This document shows, in pieces, positions 9,148 through 17,233 of a DNA stretch of 47,299 nucleotides. Below the pieces are notes generated by a model. It saw only the letters and a list, made by a program, of their open reading frames with translations, was not told the DNA's origin and searched no databases. Source of the stretch: JANLUX01 sp031366005 (GTDB taxonomy: Bacteria > Bacteroidota > Bacteroidia > AKYH767-A > OLB10); NCBI GenBank assembly GCA_031366005.1, contig JANLZB010000072.1, forward strand, positions 1-47,299, written 5' to 3'. Made by a program: the position numbers and the translations under genes. Position 1 is the stretch's first letter. Each line of letters starts with the position of its first letter.

Positions 9148-9702
9148 ATGGGAACATTAAATAACAAACGCGTTGCAATTCTTGTAACTGACGGATTTGA
9201 AGAATCAGAATTTACACAACCACTTGATGCTTTACAAAAAGCAGGAGCTGAAGTAGAGGTAGTTTCACTAAAAAGCGGAACAGTAAAATCGTGGAGCAAA
9301 GGAAACTGGAGTAAAGAATATGAAGTTGATAATATTGTTACAGAGGTAAAGGGCGAAGAGTATGATGGATTGGTTTTACCGGGAGGTGTAATGAATCCTG
9401 ACAAGCTGCGGATGAACAGTGATGTTGTAAATTTTGTTACTCACTTTATGACTGAAAGCAAGCCTGTGGCAGCCATTTGCCATGGACCTTGGACTTTGAT
9501 TGAAACCAAACAATTAAGAGGAAGAACCATGACCTCATATCCCTCGTTAAAAACCGATTTGCAAAATGCAGGAGTAAAATGGGTGGACGAAGAAGTGGTG
9601 GTTGACAATGGTTTAGTCACCAGTCGCAATCCGAATGATTTGCCCGCCTTCTGCAAAAAGATGGTAGAAGAAATTGCAGAAGGAGTTCATTCGGAAAGGT
9701 GA
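9148..9702 (+). CDS. DJ-1/PfpI family protein (class I glutamine amidotransferase-like fold)
   Basis: A 184-residue cytosolic protein of the PfpI/YhbO branch. The nucleophile elbow AAICHGPW places the reactive cysteine at Cys111 with His112 beside it, and the conserved acidic residue Glu18 in DGFEESE completes the usual active site. Family members have been described as proteases, chaperones or glyoxalase/deglycase-like stress proteins, and the activity is debated, so only the family is asserted. It lies between gldA (divergent) and the dehydrogenase gene (same strand), separated from the latter by a 97-base gap filled with an inverted repeat. Confidence 0.88.
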   Translation: MGTLNNKRVAILVTDGFEESEFTQPLDALQKAGAEVEVVSLKSGTVKSWSKGNWSKEYEVDNIVTEVKGEEYDGLVLPGGVMNPDKLRMNSDVVNFVTHFMTESKPVAAICHGPWTLIETKQLRGRTMTSYPSLKTDLQNAGVKWVDEEVVVDNGLVTSRNPNDLPAFCKKMVEEIAEGVHSER

Positions 9703-9709
9703 GTTTTTC

Positions 9710-9776
9710 AGTCTTCAGTCAACAGTCAGCATTTAATTAGTGCTAAGTTTTTTTGGCCGACTGCAGACTGAAGACT
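9710..9776. repeat. Inverted AGTC-rich intergenic repeat
   Basis: AGTCTTCAGTC (9710-9720) is perfectly complementary to GACTGAAGACT (9766-9776), and further copies of the AGTC/GACT theme (AACAGTCAGC, GCCGACTGC) lie between them. The segment fills the gap between two same-strand genes and could form a long hairpin, possibly stopping transcription. It resembles in style the GTTGACAGTTTAC filler at the right end of the window. Confidence 0.6.
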
Positions 9777-9799
9777 TCCGACTTAATTACTTTTAGCGC

Positions 9800-10756
9800 A
9801 TGGCGCTGAATAAAATTTTATTGATTGATAACATTCATCCTGTTTTTAAAAAACTTTTAAGTGATGCAGACATTGAATGTGATGATGGAACACATTTATC
9901 AAAAGAAGAAATTTTAAACATCATTCATCAATATGCTGGTGTTGAAATAAGAAGCCGCTTTTTAATTGATAAAAATTTTCTTGATCAATGCGATCACTTA
10001 AAATTGATTGCCCGTGGCGGTGCAGGCATGGAAAACATTGATGTTAAAGCTGCGAATGAAAAAGGAATCATTTGCATTAATGCTCCAGAAGGAAATCGTG
10101 ATGCAGTGGGTGAACATGCAATCGGAATGTTGCTGATGTTATTGAATCATTTAAAGCGTGCTGATGCAGAAGTACGCGCTGGCGTATGGAAACGCGAAGA
10201 AAACCGCGGCACAGAATTACAGGGAAAAACAGTTGGCATCATTGGTTTTGGCAACATGGGTTCTGCTTTCGCAGAGAAGCTAAGAGGGTTCGGAGTAAAA
10301 ATTTTAGCGTATGATAAATACATCACAATAGATCAACTTCGTTTCCCTTATGTTACACAAACTTCATTGGAAACAATATTTGAAGAAACAGATATTCTCA
10401 GTCTGCATGTTCCACTTTCTGCCGAAACAAAGTATATGGTCAACGATCATTTCCTGCAACAATTTAAAAAGCCAATTTATCTCATCAATACAGCAAGAGG
10501 AAAAGTTGTAGTAACCACAGCATTGGTTAATCAAATAAAATCCGGAAGAGTGATTGGTGCATGTCTCGATGTATTGGAATATGAAAGTATTTCTTTTGAA
10601 CAACTGGTTAATGCAGATATGCCTGAACCTTTTCAATATTTAGTTAATTCTGAAAAAGTAATTCTCAGCCCTCATATTGGTGGATGGACGCATGAATCGA
10701 ATGAAAAAATTGCGCGGGTGCTTGCAGAAAAAATTATTCAGGTTTTAAAAAAATAA
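9800..10756 (+). CDS. D-isomer-specific 2-hydroxyacid dehydrogenase (phosphoglycerate dehydrogenase-like)
   Basis: A 318-residue NAD-dependent oxidoreductase. The Rossmann motif GIIGFGNMG is near 146-154, and the family catalytic residues line up as Arg233 (NTARGK), Glu262 and His292 (SPHIGGW). The usual EP after the catalytic region is replaced (DVLEYES, 257-263), although the Glu itself is kept. It lacks the C-terminal ACT domain of long SerA enzymes. Serine biosynthesis (3-phosphoglycerate oxidation) is a common role for this group, but no serC or serB is adjacent, so the substrate is open. The stop codon is followed after 2 bases by the RidA-family gene, so the two are surely co-transcribed. 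Confidence 0.85.
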   Translation: MALNKILLIDNIHPVFKKLLSDADIECDDGTHLSKEEILNIIHQYAGVEIRSRFLIDKNFLDQCDHLKLIARGGAGMENIDVKAANEKGIICINAPEGNRDAVGEHAIGMLLMLLNHLKRADAEVRAGVWKREENRGTELQGKTVGIIGFGNMGSAFAEKLRGFGVKILAYDKYITIDQLRFPYVTQTSLETIFEETDILSLHVPLSAETKYMVNDHFLQQFKKPIYLINTARGKVVVTTALVNQIKSGRVIGACLDVLEYESISFEQLVNADMPEPFQYLVNSEKVILSPHIGGWTHESNEKIARVLAEKIIQVLKK

Positions 10757-10758
10757 AA

Positions 10759-11151
10759 ATGATCGAACGCCAGCATATCTCATCAGGAACTAACTGGGAA
10801 AACCAGGTTGGTTATTCGCGTGCTGTAAGAGTGGGAAATTTAATTGAAGTATCAGGCACAACGGCTGTTGACGGGGACAAGATTATCTGGAAAGAAAATG
10901 TGTATGAGCAAACAAAATTTATTTTTCATAAAATAGAAAAGGCGTTGCAACAAGCTGGATCAGGGTTGCAAGATGTAGTTAGGACACGCATGTATGTTAC
11001 AGATATTTCAAAGTGGGAAGAAGTTGGTAAAGCTCATGCAGAATTTTTCAGCAAGATAAAACCTGCAGCAACAATGGTGGAAGTAAAATCACTGATTCAT
11101 CCGGATTTGTTGATTGAAATAGAAGTCACTGCTTTCATATTGAAAGATTGA
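10759..11151 (+). CDS. RidA (YjgF/UK114) family protein lacking the canonical arginine
   Basis: A 130-residue protein of the RidA superfamily, whose archetype hydrolyses reactive enamine/imine intermediates. The fold signatures are clear: GNLIEVSG near 26-33, VVRTRMYVTD around 73-82 and the C-terminal strand IEIEVTAF. In the archetype an Arg (Escherichia coli Arg105) holds the substrate carboxylate in a PARSxVEV strand. Here that strand reads PAATMVEV, with Ala104 at the Arg position, so classical imine deaminase activity is doubtful. It belongs to one of the Arg-less Rid groups. It is coupled (2-base gap) to the 2-hydroxyacid dehydrogenase, which hints at a shared small-metabolite pathway. 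Confidence 0.87.
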   Translation: MIERQHISSGTNWENQVGYSRAVRVGNLIEVSGTTAVDGDKIIWKENVYEQTKFIFHKIEKALQQAGSGLQDVVRTRMYVTDISKWEEVGKAHAEFFSKIKPAATMVEVKSLIHPDLLIEIEVTAFILKD

Positions 11152-11193
11152 ATCAAAATGTTTCCTGCCGCTGTTTCCTGCTACTTTTTCCGT

Positions 11194-13605
11194 TTACTTC
11201 ATCGGTTGAAAAATCAACGTGCCGGTTTTATTACTTAAAATTTCTTTGCGATTCATTTTCTGTTTGCGGAATTTTCCTGTGTTATACATCACAGCCTGGT
11301 CGTTGTAATAATTACTCATGATATTTCCTGATTGTCCTGTAGGCAAAACACTTTTTGAATTTTCAATATCAGCAAAATCCAAAACGATACGCATCGCAGG
11401 ACCATAACTTGCTTTGTAAATTCCTTTATTGTTCAAATCAAAACCTATGCAGTTAATCACTTCGTTACCCCCAGGTACGGCTGCAGGTCCCACATCAAAC
11501 ATCAGATTAAAAGGTTTTCTCATTCCAATCGGATGAACCTCCTCCAAAAAATGCACACGTCCCCACTCCCATTTATTCACATCAGTTCCAAGTTTAGTAA
11601 CAAGTTCATTAATGGTGCGGTCAAAAGCTTCAATAAAAATTAACGTGCGTGTTTCTTTAACTTTTTTTGTATTCACATTATCCCACCACACTGAATTACC
11701 ATCAGCAATCAATCGCGGCACAGTATTTTTCATAGCATGAGTTTTTAAAAAGACATTGAAATTTGTTTCGCCTAACTCATCTTTCATTGCTAATTCAAGC
11801 ACATTATAAAGTAGTTTGTAATATATAGTTGGCGCCACATCCAGCAACTGGTGATCTCCATTCCATGCAAGTAAAATTTTAGAAGCGCTGTAGTGTGCCT
11901 GTGTTTTATTTATTAATGATTTATTTATCTGTTCAAGAATAATGTCTGCTATTGCCGGTGCAGAAGTTGAAATTGCATCTGCATTGATACGCTGCATATC
12001 CTCAATAGAATAAACCGTTTTATCATTGAGCAATTGTGTTATCCTGGTTGCCCGGTCTCCCGGTGCATAATAGCCGGGATAAAAATTACCATTCACTGTG
12101 TCAGGCTGTCCATTGGCACTGTAAACATATCCCTGAGGCGGATTTTCTGATTGCGGGTTATCTTTAAAATCATAAAAGCCCTTTACATCCTGGGTTCCTG
12201 AAATTCCATCCAGCAACAAAACAGGGTTTACACCTTCAGCCCGTTTTATCAACTTCGCAGCAGCCCACCACGCAATATTTCCTGTTGAATCACCATACAT
12301 AATATTTATTCCGGGAGATATTATCTGTGAAGCAACATCGCGCGCAGCATCCATGCTTTGTGCATGATTAAGATTATAAGTGAGTTGAACGAGATTGCTG
12401 CGGAATTTTAAATAAGTCCAGAAAACTGAAACAGCATCAGAGGTTATATATTTCCATTCAGGCATCACTCCCTGAACCAACGGACCATGATTGCTGATGC
12501 GTACCATTAATTTATGATCCGGCTCCCCTTTTACTTTCACATTCTTTTCAATTATTTTCAAGGGAACCCATTGGTTATTTTCCCATACCTTATATTTATC
12601 ATCCTTGCTTATCCGCTCACGGTAAAAATCCACATCATCATTTTCAAACATGGTTAAGCCGATACTGCAAAAACGATTATGTCCAACAGGAGCAAACGGG
12701 AATCCTGCCAGGTGATTTCCATAAAAACTAAAGCCCGGATATTCAATATGTGCTTCGTACCAAACAGATGGCTGACTATATCCAATATGCGTGTCATTTG
12801 CAAACAACACTTTGCCTGAACGTGACAAGGATGGACTCAACACCCAACCATTACTTCCCATAAAAGGAGGAACAGGTAACTTCTCAAGCATTGCTGTTGT
12901 CGTATTTTTTAATGGTATGAGTACCGAGGTTGAATCAACATGATAGCTGGAGTTTAAAATTGCTCCTGGATTATAACCGGTAACTATATCATCCATGTAT
13001 TTATTTCCAAGCTTTGAATTAATGTAACTCATGAGAGGATCAGTACGAAAACCCATTGCAAAATTGAAAGCCATATATCCGGTTGCAAGATAAATGTCAC
13101 GAGGTGTGAATTTTTCTTTCGGAATATGTAACATCGTAAATTCCACAGGAGTTCTGCCCTTCTCCATGAAACTATTTATTCCATTTACATAAGCATATGC
13201 TGCGCGTTGATAGGATTGTGTGATGCCTGATAAATATAATTTAGCTGAGGAATCTGCCTGCTCCTCCAGACATAGTGTTTTAAAAAAATGATCAATACGG
13301 ACATATTCCTTTCCGAAAATTTCGCTCAGACGTCCTGTTGCAATTCTGCGTGTCATTTCCATCTGAAACAAACGATCCTGTGCGTGAACATAGCCCAATG
13401 CAAAATAGGCGTCTTCTTCATTGTTTGCATAAATATGTGGCACACCATAAAAATCAAATACCACTGATACTTTTTCCTGCAATCCTTTCAACTGCAACGT
13501 ACCTGAGTATTGCGGCTTTTGTGAAGTAAGATAAATAAGAACAGATACCGATAATATTATCAGTAAAACAAAAAGTACTGCAAATGTCTTACGTAGAATG
13601 CGCAT
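11194..13605 (-). CDS. Penicillin-acylase-family N-terminal nucleophile hydrolase
   Basis: An 803-residue exported or membrane-anchored precursor (one hydrophobic segment, residues about 8-27). The family places a small alpha chain, a spacer and a large beta chain in one precursor that cleaves itself at a Ser. Here the GSNGWVLS segment marks the beta-chain start, with the nucleophile Ser251 (counted from the ATG at 13605) followed by Asn. The FANDTHIG and PGFSFYGNHLAG segments downstream are typical. Natural substrates are often acyl-homoserine lactones, acylated amino acids or antibiotics; none can be assigned. A longer frame begins at 13632, but the ATG at 13605 gives a proper basic plus hydrophobic N-terminus. 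A TATTTTTG -7-like motif lies at 13637-13630. Confidence 0.87.
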   Translation of the reverse strand: MRILRKTFAVLFVLLIILSVSVLIYLTSQKPQYSGTLQLKGLQEKVSVVFDFYGVPHIYANNEEDAYFALGYVHAQDRLFQMEMTRRIATGRLSEIFGKEYVRIDHFFKTLCLEEQADSSAKLYLSGITQSYQRAAYAYVNGINSFMEKGRTPVEFTMLHIPKEKFTPRDIYLATGYMAFNFAMGFRTDPLMSYINSKLGNKYMDDIVTGYNPGAILNSSYHVDSTSVLIPLKNTTTAMLEKLPVPPFMGSNGWVLSPSLSRSGKVLFANDTHIGYSQPSVWYEAHIEYPGFSFYGNHLAGFPFAPVGHNRFCSIGLTMFENDDVDFYRERISKDDKYKVWENNQWVPLKIIEKNVKVKGEPDHKLMVRISNHGPLVQGVMPEWKYITSDAVSVFWTYLKFRSNLVQLTYNLNHAQSMDAARDVASQIISPGINIMYGDSTGNIAWWAAAKLIKRAEGVNPVLLLDGISGTQDVKGFYDFKDNPQSENPPQGYVYSANGQPDTVNGNFYPGYYAPGDRATRITQLLNDKTVYSIEDMQRINADAISTSAPAIADIILEQINKSLINKTQAHYSASKILLAWNGDHQLLDVAPTIYYKLLYNVLELAMKDELGETNFNVFLKTHAMKNTVPRLIADGNSVWWDNVNTKKVKETRTLIFIEAFDRTINELVTKLGTDVNKWEWGRVHFLEEVHPIGMRKPFNLMFDVGPAAVPGGNEVINCIGFDLNNKGIYKASYGPAMRIVLDFADIENSKSVLPTGQSGNIMSNYYNDQAVMYNTGKFRKQKMNRKEILSNKTGTLIFQPMK

Positions 13606-13685
13606 AAATTCTGAGTTTTCAAACCTACACAAAAATAAACTATGCTGTCTTTATATAAATTCGTTGAAATAATCAGGAACAGGAA

Positions 13686-14150
13686 ATGAAAAAAAGTGCA
13701 GGAATTCTTTTATACAAGCTAAGCAATAAGGAACCGGAATTTTTTCTTGTTCATCCGGGTGGGCCTTTTTGGGCTAAGAAAGATGCAGGAGCATGGTCGA
13801 TTCCCAAAGGAGAATTTAATGACGATGAAGATCCGTTATCAGCAGCATTGAGAGAATTTATAGAAGAAACAAGTATCGCACTAACTATTGACATCAATAA
13901 AATAATTACTTTAAATCCAGTGAAGCTCAAGAGTAGAAAAATGGTGTATGCATGGGCTGTGGAAGGTGATATTGATGCAGAAAAAATTCAAAGCAACACG
14001 TTTGAATTAGAATGGCCTCCAAAGAGCGGAAAGAAAATTACAATTCCTGAAATTGATAAAGGAGAATGGTTTAGTTTGATAGAAGCAAAAGAAAAAATTA
14101 ATCCGGCACAGGTGGCGTTGATTGAAGAAGCAGAAAAAAAACTCCAATAG
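13686..14150 (+). CDS. NUDIX hydrolase
   Basis: A 154-residue pyrophosphohydrolase of the NUDIX superfamily, cleaving nucleoside diphosphates linked to another group X. The complete Nudix box (G-x5-E-x7-REUxEExxU) is at about residues 42-64, spelled GEFNDDEDPLSA, then ALREFIEETS, with all metal-binding acidic residues present. The segment before it (GAWSIPKGEF) and the length fit the small YtkD/AP4A-like group, which keeps a HPGGPFW motif near residue 23; diadenosine polyphosphates are a possible substrate. It is divergent from the acylase gene and its stop codon is only 2 bases from the stop of the convergent flippase gene. Confidence 0.88.
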   Translation: MKKSAGILLYKLSNKEPEFFLVHPGGPFWAKKDAGAWSIPKGEFNDDEDPLSAALREFIEETSIALTIDINKIITLNPVKLKSRKMVYAWAVEGDIDAEKIQSNTFELEWPPKSGKKITIPEIDKGEWFSLIEAKEKINPAQVALIEEAEKKLQ

Positions 14151-14152
14151 TT

Positions 14153-15658
14153 TTATAAATCCTTCTTATTTAAAATTGGTACCGCTTTTATTTTTTCTTT
14201 TCTGAAAACCCAAAGCGAATAGGCGATTATTAATACTGTGTTAATGATCATCCGCAAAGTTTCTCCAAAATTTAAATAGCGATGAACCGCTTCACTTAAA
14301 AAATAAATACTTAGCGCCACACCAAAATAAATCAACAGCTTACTGATGTTATAAGGAATAGGATAAACGCGTTGCCCGGTGAAATAAGAAATCAACATCA
14401 TGCTTGCATAACAAATAAGTGTTGCCCAAGCAGCGCCCATATAACCCATCGTTGGAATCAAGAGGAATAAAAATACGATCGTTATGATGGCTCCTATCAC
14501 TGAGAAGAATGCACCATATCTTGTTTGGCCGATGAGTTTATACCACATGCTCATGTTCAAGTAAACACCAAGACACATATTCGCAATCAATAAAACCGGA
14601 ACTACTTTTAATCCGGAATGGTATTGCGGCCCGATGAAATATTTTATTACATCAAGATAAAGCATCACCATTAAAAAAATAATGCAACAACAAATCACAA
14701 AATAATTCATTACACGCGCATATAATTCCCTGCTTTTTTCCTTGTGTTGTTGTGAAAAGAAAAATGGTTCAGCAGAGTAGCGGAACGTTTGAACAAACAA
14801 AGTCATCAGTATGGAAAGTTTGTAACATGCACTGTAAACACCAAGTTGTTGCAATGCAAAAGCCCTGTCAGTTACGAGATATTTTAACACAGCACGGTCA
14901 AAGGTTTCATTAACCATACCTGCAAAACCGGCAATTAATAAAGGGAATGAATACACCAGCATTTCTTTTAACAGTTGCGGATGAAATTTTAAACGCAGGC
15001 TTTGTAATTCAGGCAACAACAACAATACAGTAACAAAACTTGAAATCAGATTGCTGATGAATACATAACCCACTCCATACTCCGGTTTATAAAAATTGAA
15101 AATGGTGCTGGTGTGATGTAAATAATTTTCGCGGCAGATTACTAAGAAAAAAACATTTAATCCAATGTTGAGAATAATATTGATGAGTTTAATTGTAGCA
15201 AAGCGTTTTGCTCTTCCTTCTCTTCTTAATCTTGCAAATGGCAAGGAAGTGATTGCATCCAGCGCAAGTATCCACGCAAACCATTTGATGTAATCAGCAT
15301 GATTTGGATAACCTAATTTGTTTGCAATGAACTGTGAAAACAAAATCAACAATGACGAAAAAAACACAGAGCTGCAAAACAAAGAGAATATTCCGTTACC
15401 ATACACCTGATCCTCGCTCCATGAACCCGGATCTCTTTTATTTTTCTCAGTGAAATGAAAATAGGCCGTTTCCATTCCATAAGTATAAAGCACCATTAAA
15501 AAAGTTACGTATGCATACAACTCAGACACCACGCCATATTCTTCCGGTGCAAAAATCCTTGTGTAAATAGGAACTAATAAATAATTAAGAAAACGACCCA
15601 CGATGCTGCTCAATCCGTAGATAGCAGTTTGACCGGCAAGTTTTTTTATTGTAGCCAC
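14153..15658 (-). CDS. Polysaccharide biosynthesis flippase (Wzx/MATE-like, 12-14 membrane segments)
   Basis: A 501-residue integral membrane protein of the MVF/PST flippase group, which moves lipid-linked sugar units across the inner membrane for surface polysaccharide assembly. The N-terminus (AIYGLSSIVGRFLNYLLVP, then YTRIFAPEEYG) is the family signature, and about 12-14 hydrophobic segments follow to the end. The start is a GTG at 15658; no upstream ATG is in frame nearby. No glycosyltransferase genes flank it, but an O-antigen-ligase-like gene lies about 8.4 kb to the right. The acylphosphatase gene precedes it by 39 bases on the same strand, so the two may share a transcript. Confidence 0.85.
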   Translation of the reverse strand: MATIKKLAGQTAIYGLSSIVGRFLNYLLVPIYTRIFAPEEYGVVSELYAYVTFLMVLYTYGMETAYFHFTEKNKRDPGSWSEDQVYGNGIFSLFCSSVFFSSLLILFSQFIANKLGYPNHADYIKWFAWILALDAITSLPFARLRREGRAKRFATIKLINIILNIGLNVFFLVICRENYLHHTSTIFNFYKPEYGVGYVFISNLISSFVTVLLLLPELQSLRLKFHPQLLKEMLVYSFPLLIAGFAGMVNETFDRAVLKYLVTDRAFALQQLGVYSACYKLSILMTLFVQTFRYSAEPFFFSQQHKEKSRELYARVMNYFVICCCIIFLMVMLYLDVIKYFIGPQYHSGLKVVPVLLIANMCLGVYLNMSMWYKLIGQTRYGAFFSVIGAIITIVFLFLLIPTMGYMGAAWATLICYASMMLISYFTGQRVYPIPYNISKLLIYFGVALSIYFLSEAVHRYLNFGETLRMIINTVLIIAYSLWVFRKEKIKAVPILNKKDL

Positions 15659-15666
15659 TCTTTGAT

Positions 15667-15694
15667 TGAAGAATGAAGAATGAAGAGTGAAGAT
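15667..15694. repeat. Heptanucleotide tandem repeat
   Basis: Four copies of a 7-base unit TGAAGA(A/A/G/T) run from 15667 to 15694, directly upstream of the flippase GTG start. Unit number could vary by slippage. It is short and upstream of the coding start, so any effect would be on expression. Confidence 0.6.
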
Positions 15695-15697
15695 TGA

Positions 15698-15976
15698 TTA
15701 ACTATCTCCATGACGAATGATAAAATGTTTAAAACCGGTGACGGCACTGTCAGCAACATTTATTTTTTCAACTGATGATTGTGGAGAACCACGTTTACAC
15801 GACTCAATAAATTGCTGCAATGTTTCATCATCACCTTCTGCTTCAATATACACTGAGCCGTCACTCATGTTCTGCACAAATCCTTTCACACCCATTTGTT
15901 CTGCCGATTGCTTTGTGTGCTGTCTGAAAAAAACTCCCTGCACTTTTCCGGTTATTATGATCCGAATTGCTTTCAC
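15698..15976 (-). CDS. acyP: Acylphosphatase
   Basis: A 92-residue enzyme that hydrolyses carboxyl-phosphate bonds such as acetyl or carbamoyl phosphate in the cytosol. The family signature GKVQGVFFRQH carries the catalytic Arg18, and Asn36 in FVQNMSDGSV is the second catalytic residue. The length is standard. Translation starts at GTG 15976; no ATG start is available in frame. The crotonase gene ends 9 bases upstream on the same strand, so it probably shares that transcript. Confidence 0.92.
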   Translation of the reverse strand: MKAIRIIITGKVQGVFFRQHTKQSAEQMGVKGFVQNMSDGSVYIEAEGDDETLQQFIESCKRGSPQSSVEKINVADSAVTGFKHFIIRHGDS

Positions 15977-15985
15977 GCAGAAATA

Positions 15986-16765
15986 TTATTTACCCTTAAA
16001 TACAGGCTTACGTTTATTTAAAAATGCTTCAGTGCCTTCTTTGAAATCTTCTGTAACAAAACATTCACCGAAACTTTTTACTTCTTCTTCAAAACCATTT
16101 TTTGTTTTATCATAATGTGCGTTTACACAATGAATAACTTTTGAGATGGCAATCGGTGCCTGCTGTTTAATTTTATTTAAAACTTCAAAACATTTCTCAA
16201 TCAAAGTTTCAGGTGTGGTAACATAATTTACCAAACCCAGCTGTAAGGCTTCATCTGCAGTAATCATATCTGCAGTCATTAATAATTCCATGGCTTTGCC
16301 TTTACCAATCAATTGAGGCAAACGTTGTGTGCCTGCATAGCCTGGAATTAAACCCAGTTTAACTTCAGGAAAACCAAATTTTGCATTGTTACTTGCAATA
16401 CGAAAATGACAAGCGAGAGCCACTTCACATCCTCCACCTAAAGCAAAACCATTTACCGCAGCTACAACAGGCTTGCTACAATTTTCAATATTGTTGAACA
16501 CTTCATGACCATGTGCTGAAAGTTTTTTCCCTTCTTCCAGACTGAATCCTGCAAACTCAGAAATATCTGCACCTGCAACAAATGCTTTGGCGCCAGCACC
16601 GGTAATTATTATGCCTTTAACATCAGCATTACCTTCTGCGTCTTTTACCGCAACACCAATTTCTGCAATGGTATTTTTATTTAATGCATTTAATTTATCA
16701 GGACGATTGATGGTAATAATGCAGATTGCATCTTTTATTTCTGTTAAGATATTTTCGTAAGTCAT
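15986..16765 (-). CDS. Enoyl-CoA hydratase/isomerase (crotonase) family protein
   Basis: A 259-residue acyl-CoA enzyme that would add water across a 2-enoyl-CoA double bond. The oxyanion-hole segment AFVAGADISEF (61-71) and the catalytic pair Glu114 (ALGGGCEVALA) and Glu134 (FGFPEVKLGLIPG) are both present, which favours true hydratase activity as in short-chain hydratases. It follows the B12-binding mutase subunit by 27 bases on the same strand, so it probably belongs to a short-chain acyl-CoA degradation unit (propionate, branched-chain amino acids or fatty acids). The exact chain length preference cannot be read. Confidence 0.9.
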   Translation of the reverse strand: MTYENILTEIKDAICIITINRPDKLNALNKNTIAEIGVAVKDAEGNADVKGIIITGAGAKAFVAGADISEFAGFSLEEGKKLSAHGHEVFNNIENCSKPVVAAVNGFALGGGCEVALACHFRIASNNAKFGFPEVKLGLIPGYAGTQRLPQLIGKGKAMELLMTADMITADEALQLGLVNYVTTPETLIEKCFEVLNKIKQQAPIAISKVIHCVNAHYDKTKNGFEEEVKSFGECFVTEDFKEGTEAFLNKRKPVFKGK

Positions 16766-16792
16766 TCGGGATTTAAAGTTTCAGGTTCAAAT

Positions 16793-17200
16793 TTAAAATG
16801 TGCGGTTTGCTTTTACAAAATCAATTATGTAAGCAACAATCTGTTTTGTTTCCGTTCCCGGAGGAAATAATTTACCGCAACCCATTGCTTCCAGTTTTTT
16901 CATATCAGCATCTGGTATAATTCCGCCACCGGTAAGCAGCACATCATCCAGTTCTTTATCTTTCATCAATTGCAATATACGCGGAAACACAGTCATGTGC
17001 GCTCCAGATAAAATGCTCACACCAATTACATCCACATCTTCCTGCAAAGCAGCATTCACCACCATTTCAGGCGTTTGGCGCAAGCCAGTATAAATAACTT
17101 CCATTCCTGCATCACGCAAAAAAGAAGCGATCACTTTCGCGCCACGGTCGTGACCATCCAAACCAACTTTTGCAATTAATACTCTTATCGGACGCTGCAT
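16793..17200 (-). CDS. Stand-alone cobalamin-binding subunit of an acyl-CoA mutase (methylmalonyl-CoA mutase C-terminal domain)
   Basis: A 135-residue protein that consists only of the B12-binding Rossmann-like domain. The base-off/His-on motif DxHxxG is present as GLDGHDRG at residues 13-20, so His17 would ligate cobalt; the downstream SILSG (about 72-76) and GGGIIP (91-96) loops contact the cofactor tail. In many bacteria this domain is fused to the catalytic barrel, whereas a split small subunit is known from archaeal and some bacterial mutases. The catalytic large subunit is not in this window. The biotin carrier and MeaB genes a few kb away fit conversion of propionyl-CoA to succinyl-CoA. 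Confidence 0.88.
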   Translation of the reverse strand: MQRPIRVLIAKVGLDGHDRGAKVIASFLRDAGMEVIYTGLRQTPEMVVNAALQEDVDVIGVSILSGAHMTVFPRILQLMKDKELDDVLLTGGGIIPDADMKKLEAMGCGKLFPPGTETKQIVAYIIDFVKANRTF

Positions 17201-17233
17201 GAATTATCTAGAATGTGAGCAAAAATAATTTAA

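Noticed and set aside
9045..9404. Minus-strand frame of 119 codons overlapping the PfpI-like gene
   Set aside because: Its product has no domain pattern and it lies opposite a well-supported gene; it is an antisense shadow and overlaps the gldA start.
15717..16115. Plus-strand frame of 132 codons opposite acylphosphatase and the crotonase
   Set aside because: Both genes on the other strand have intact catalytic motifs; the Cys- and Ser-rich product is a typical antisense artefact.
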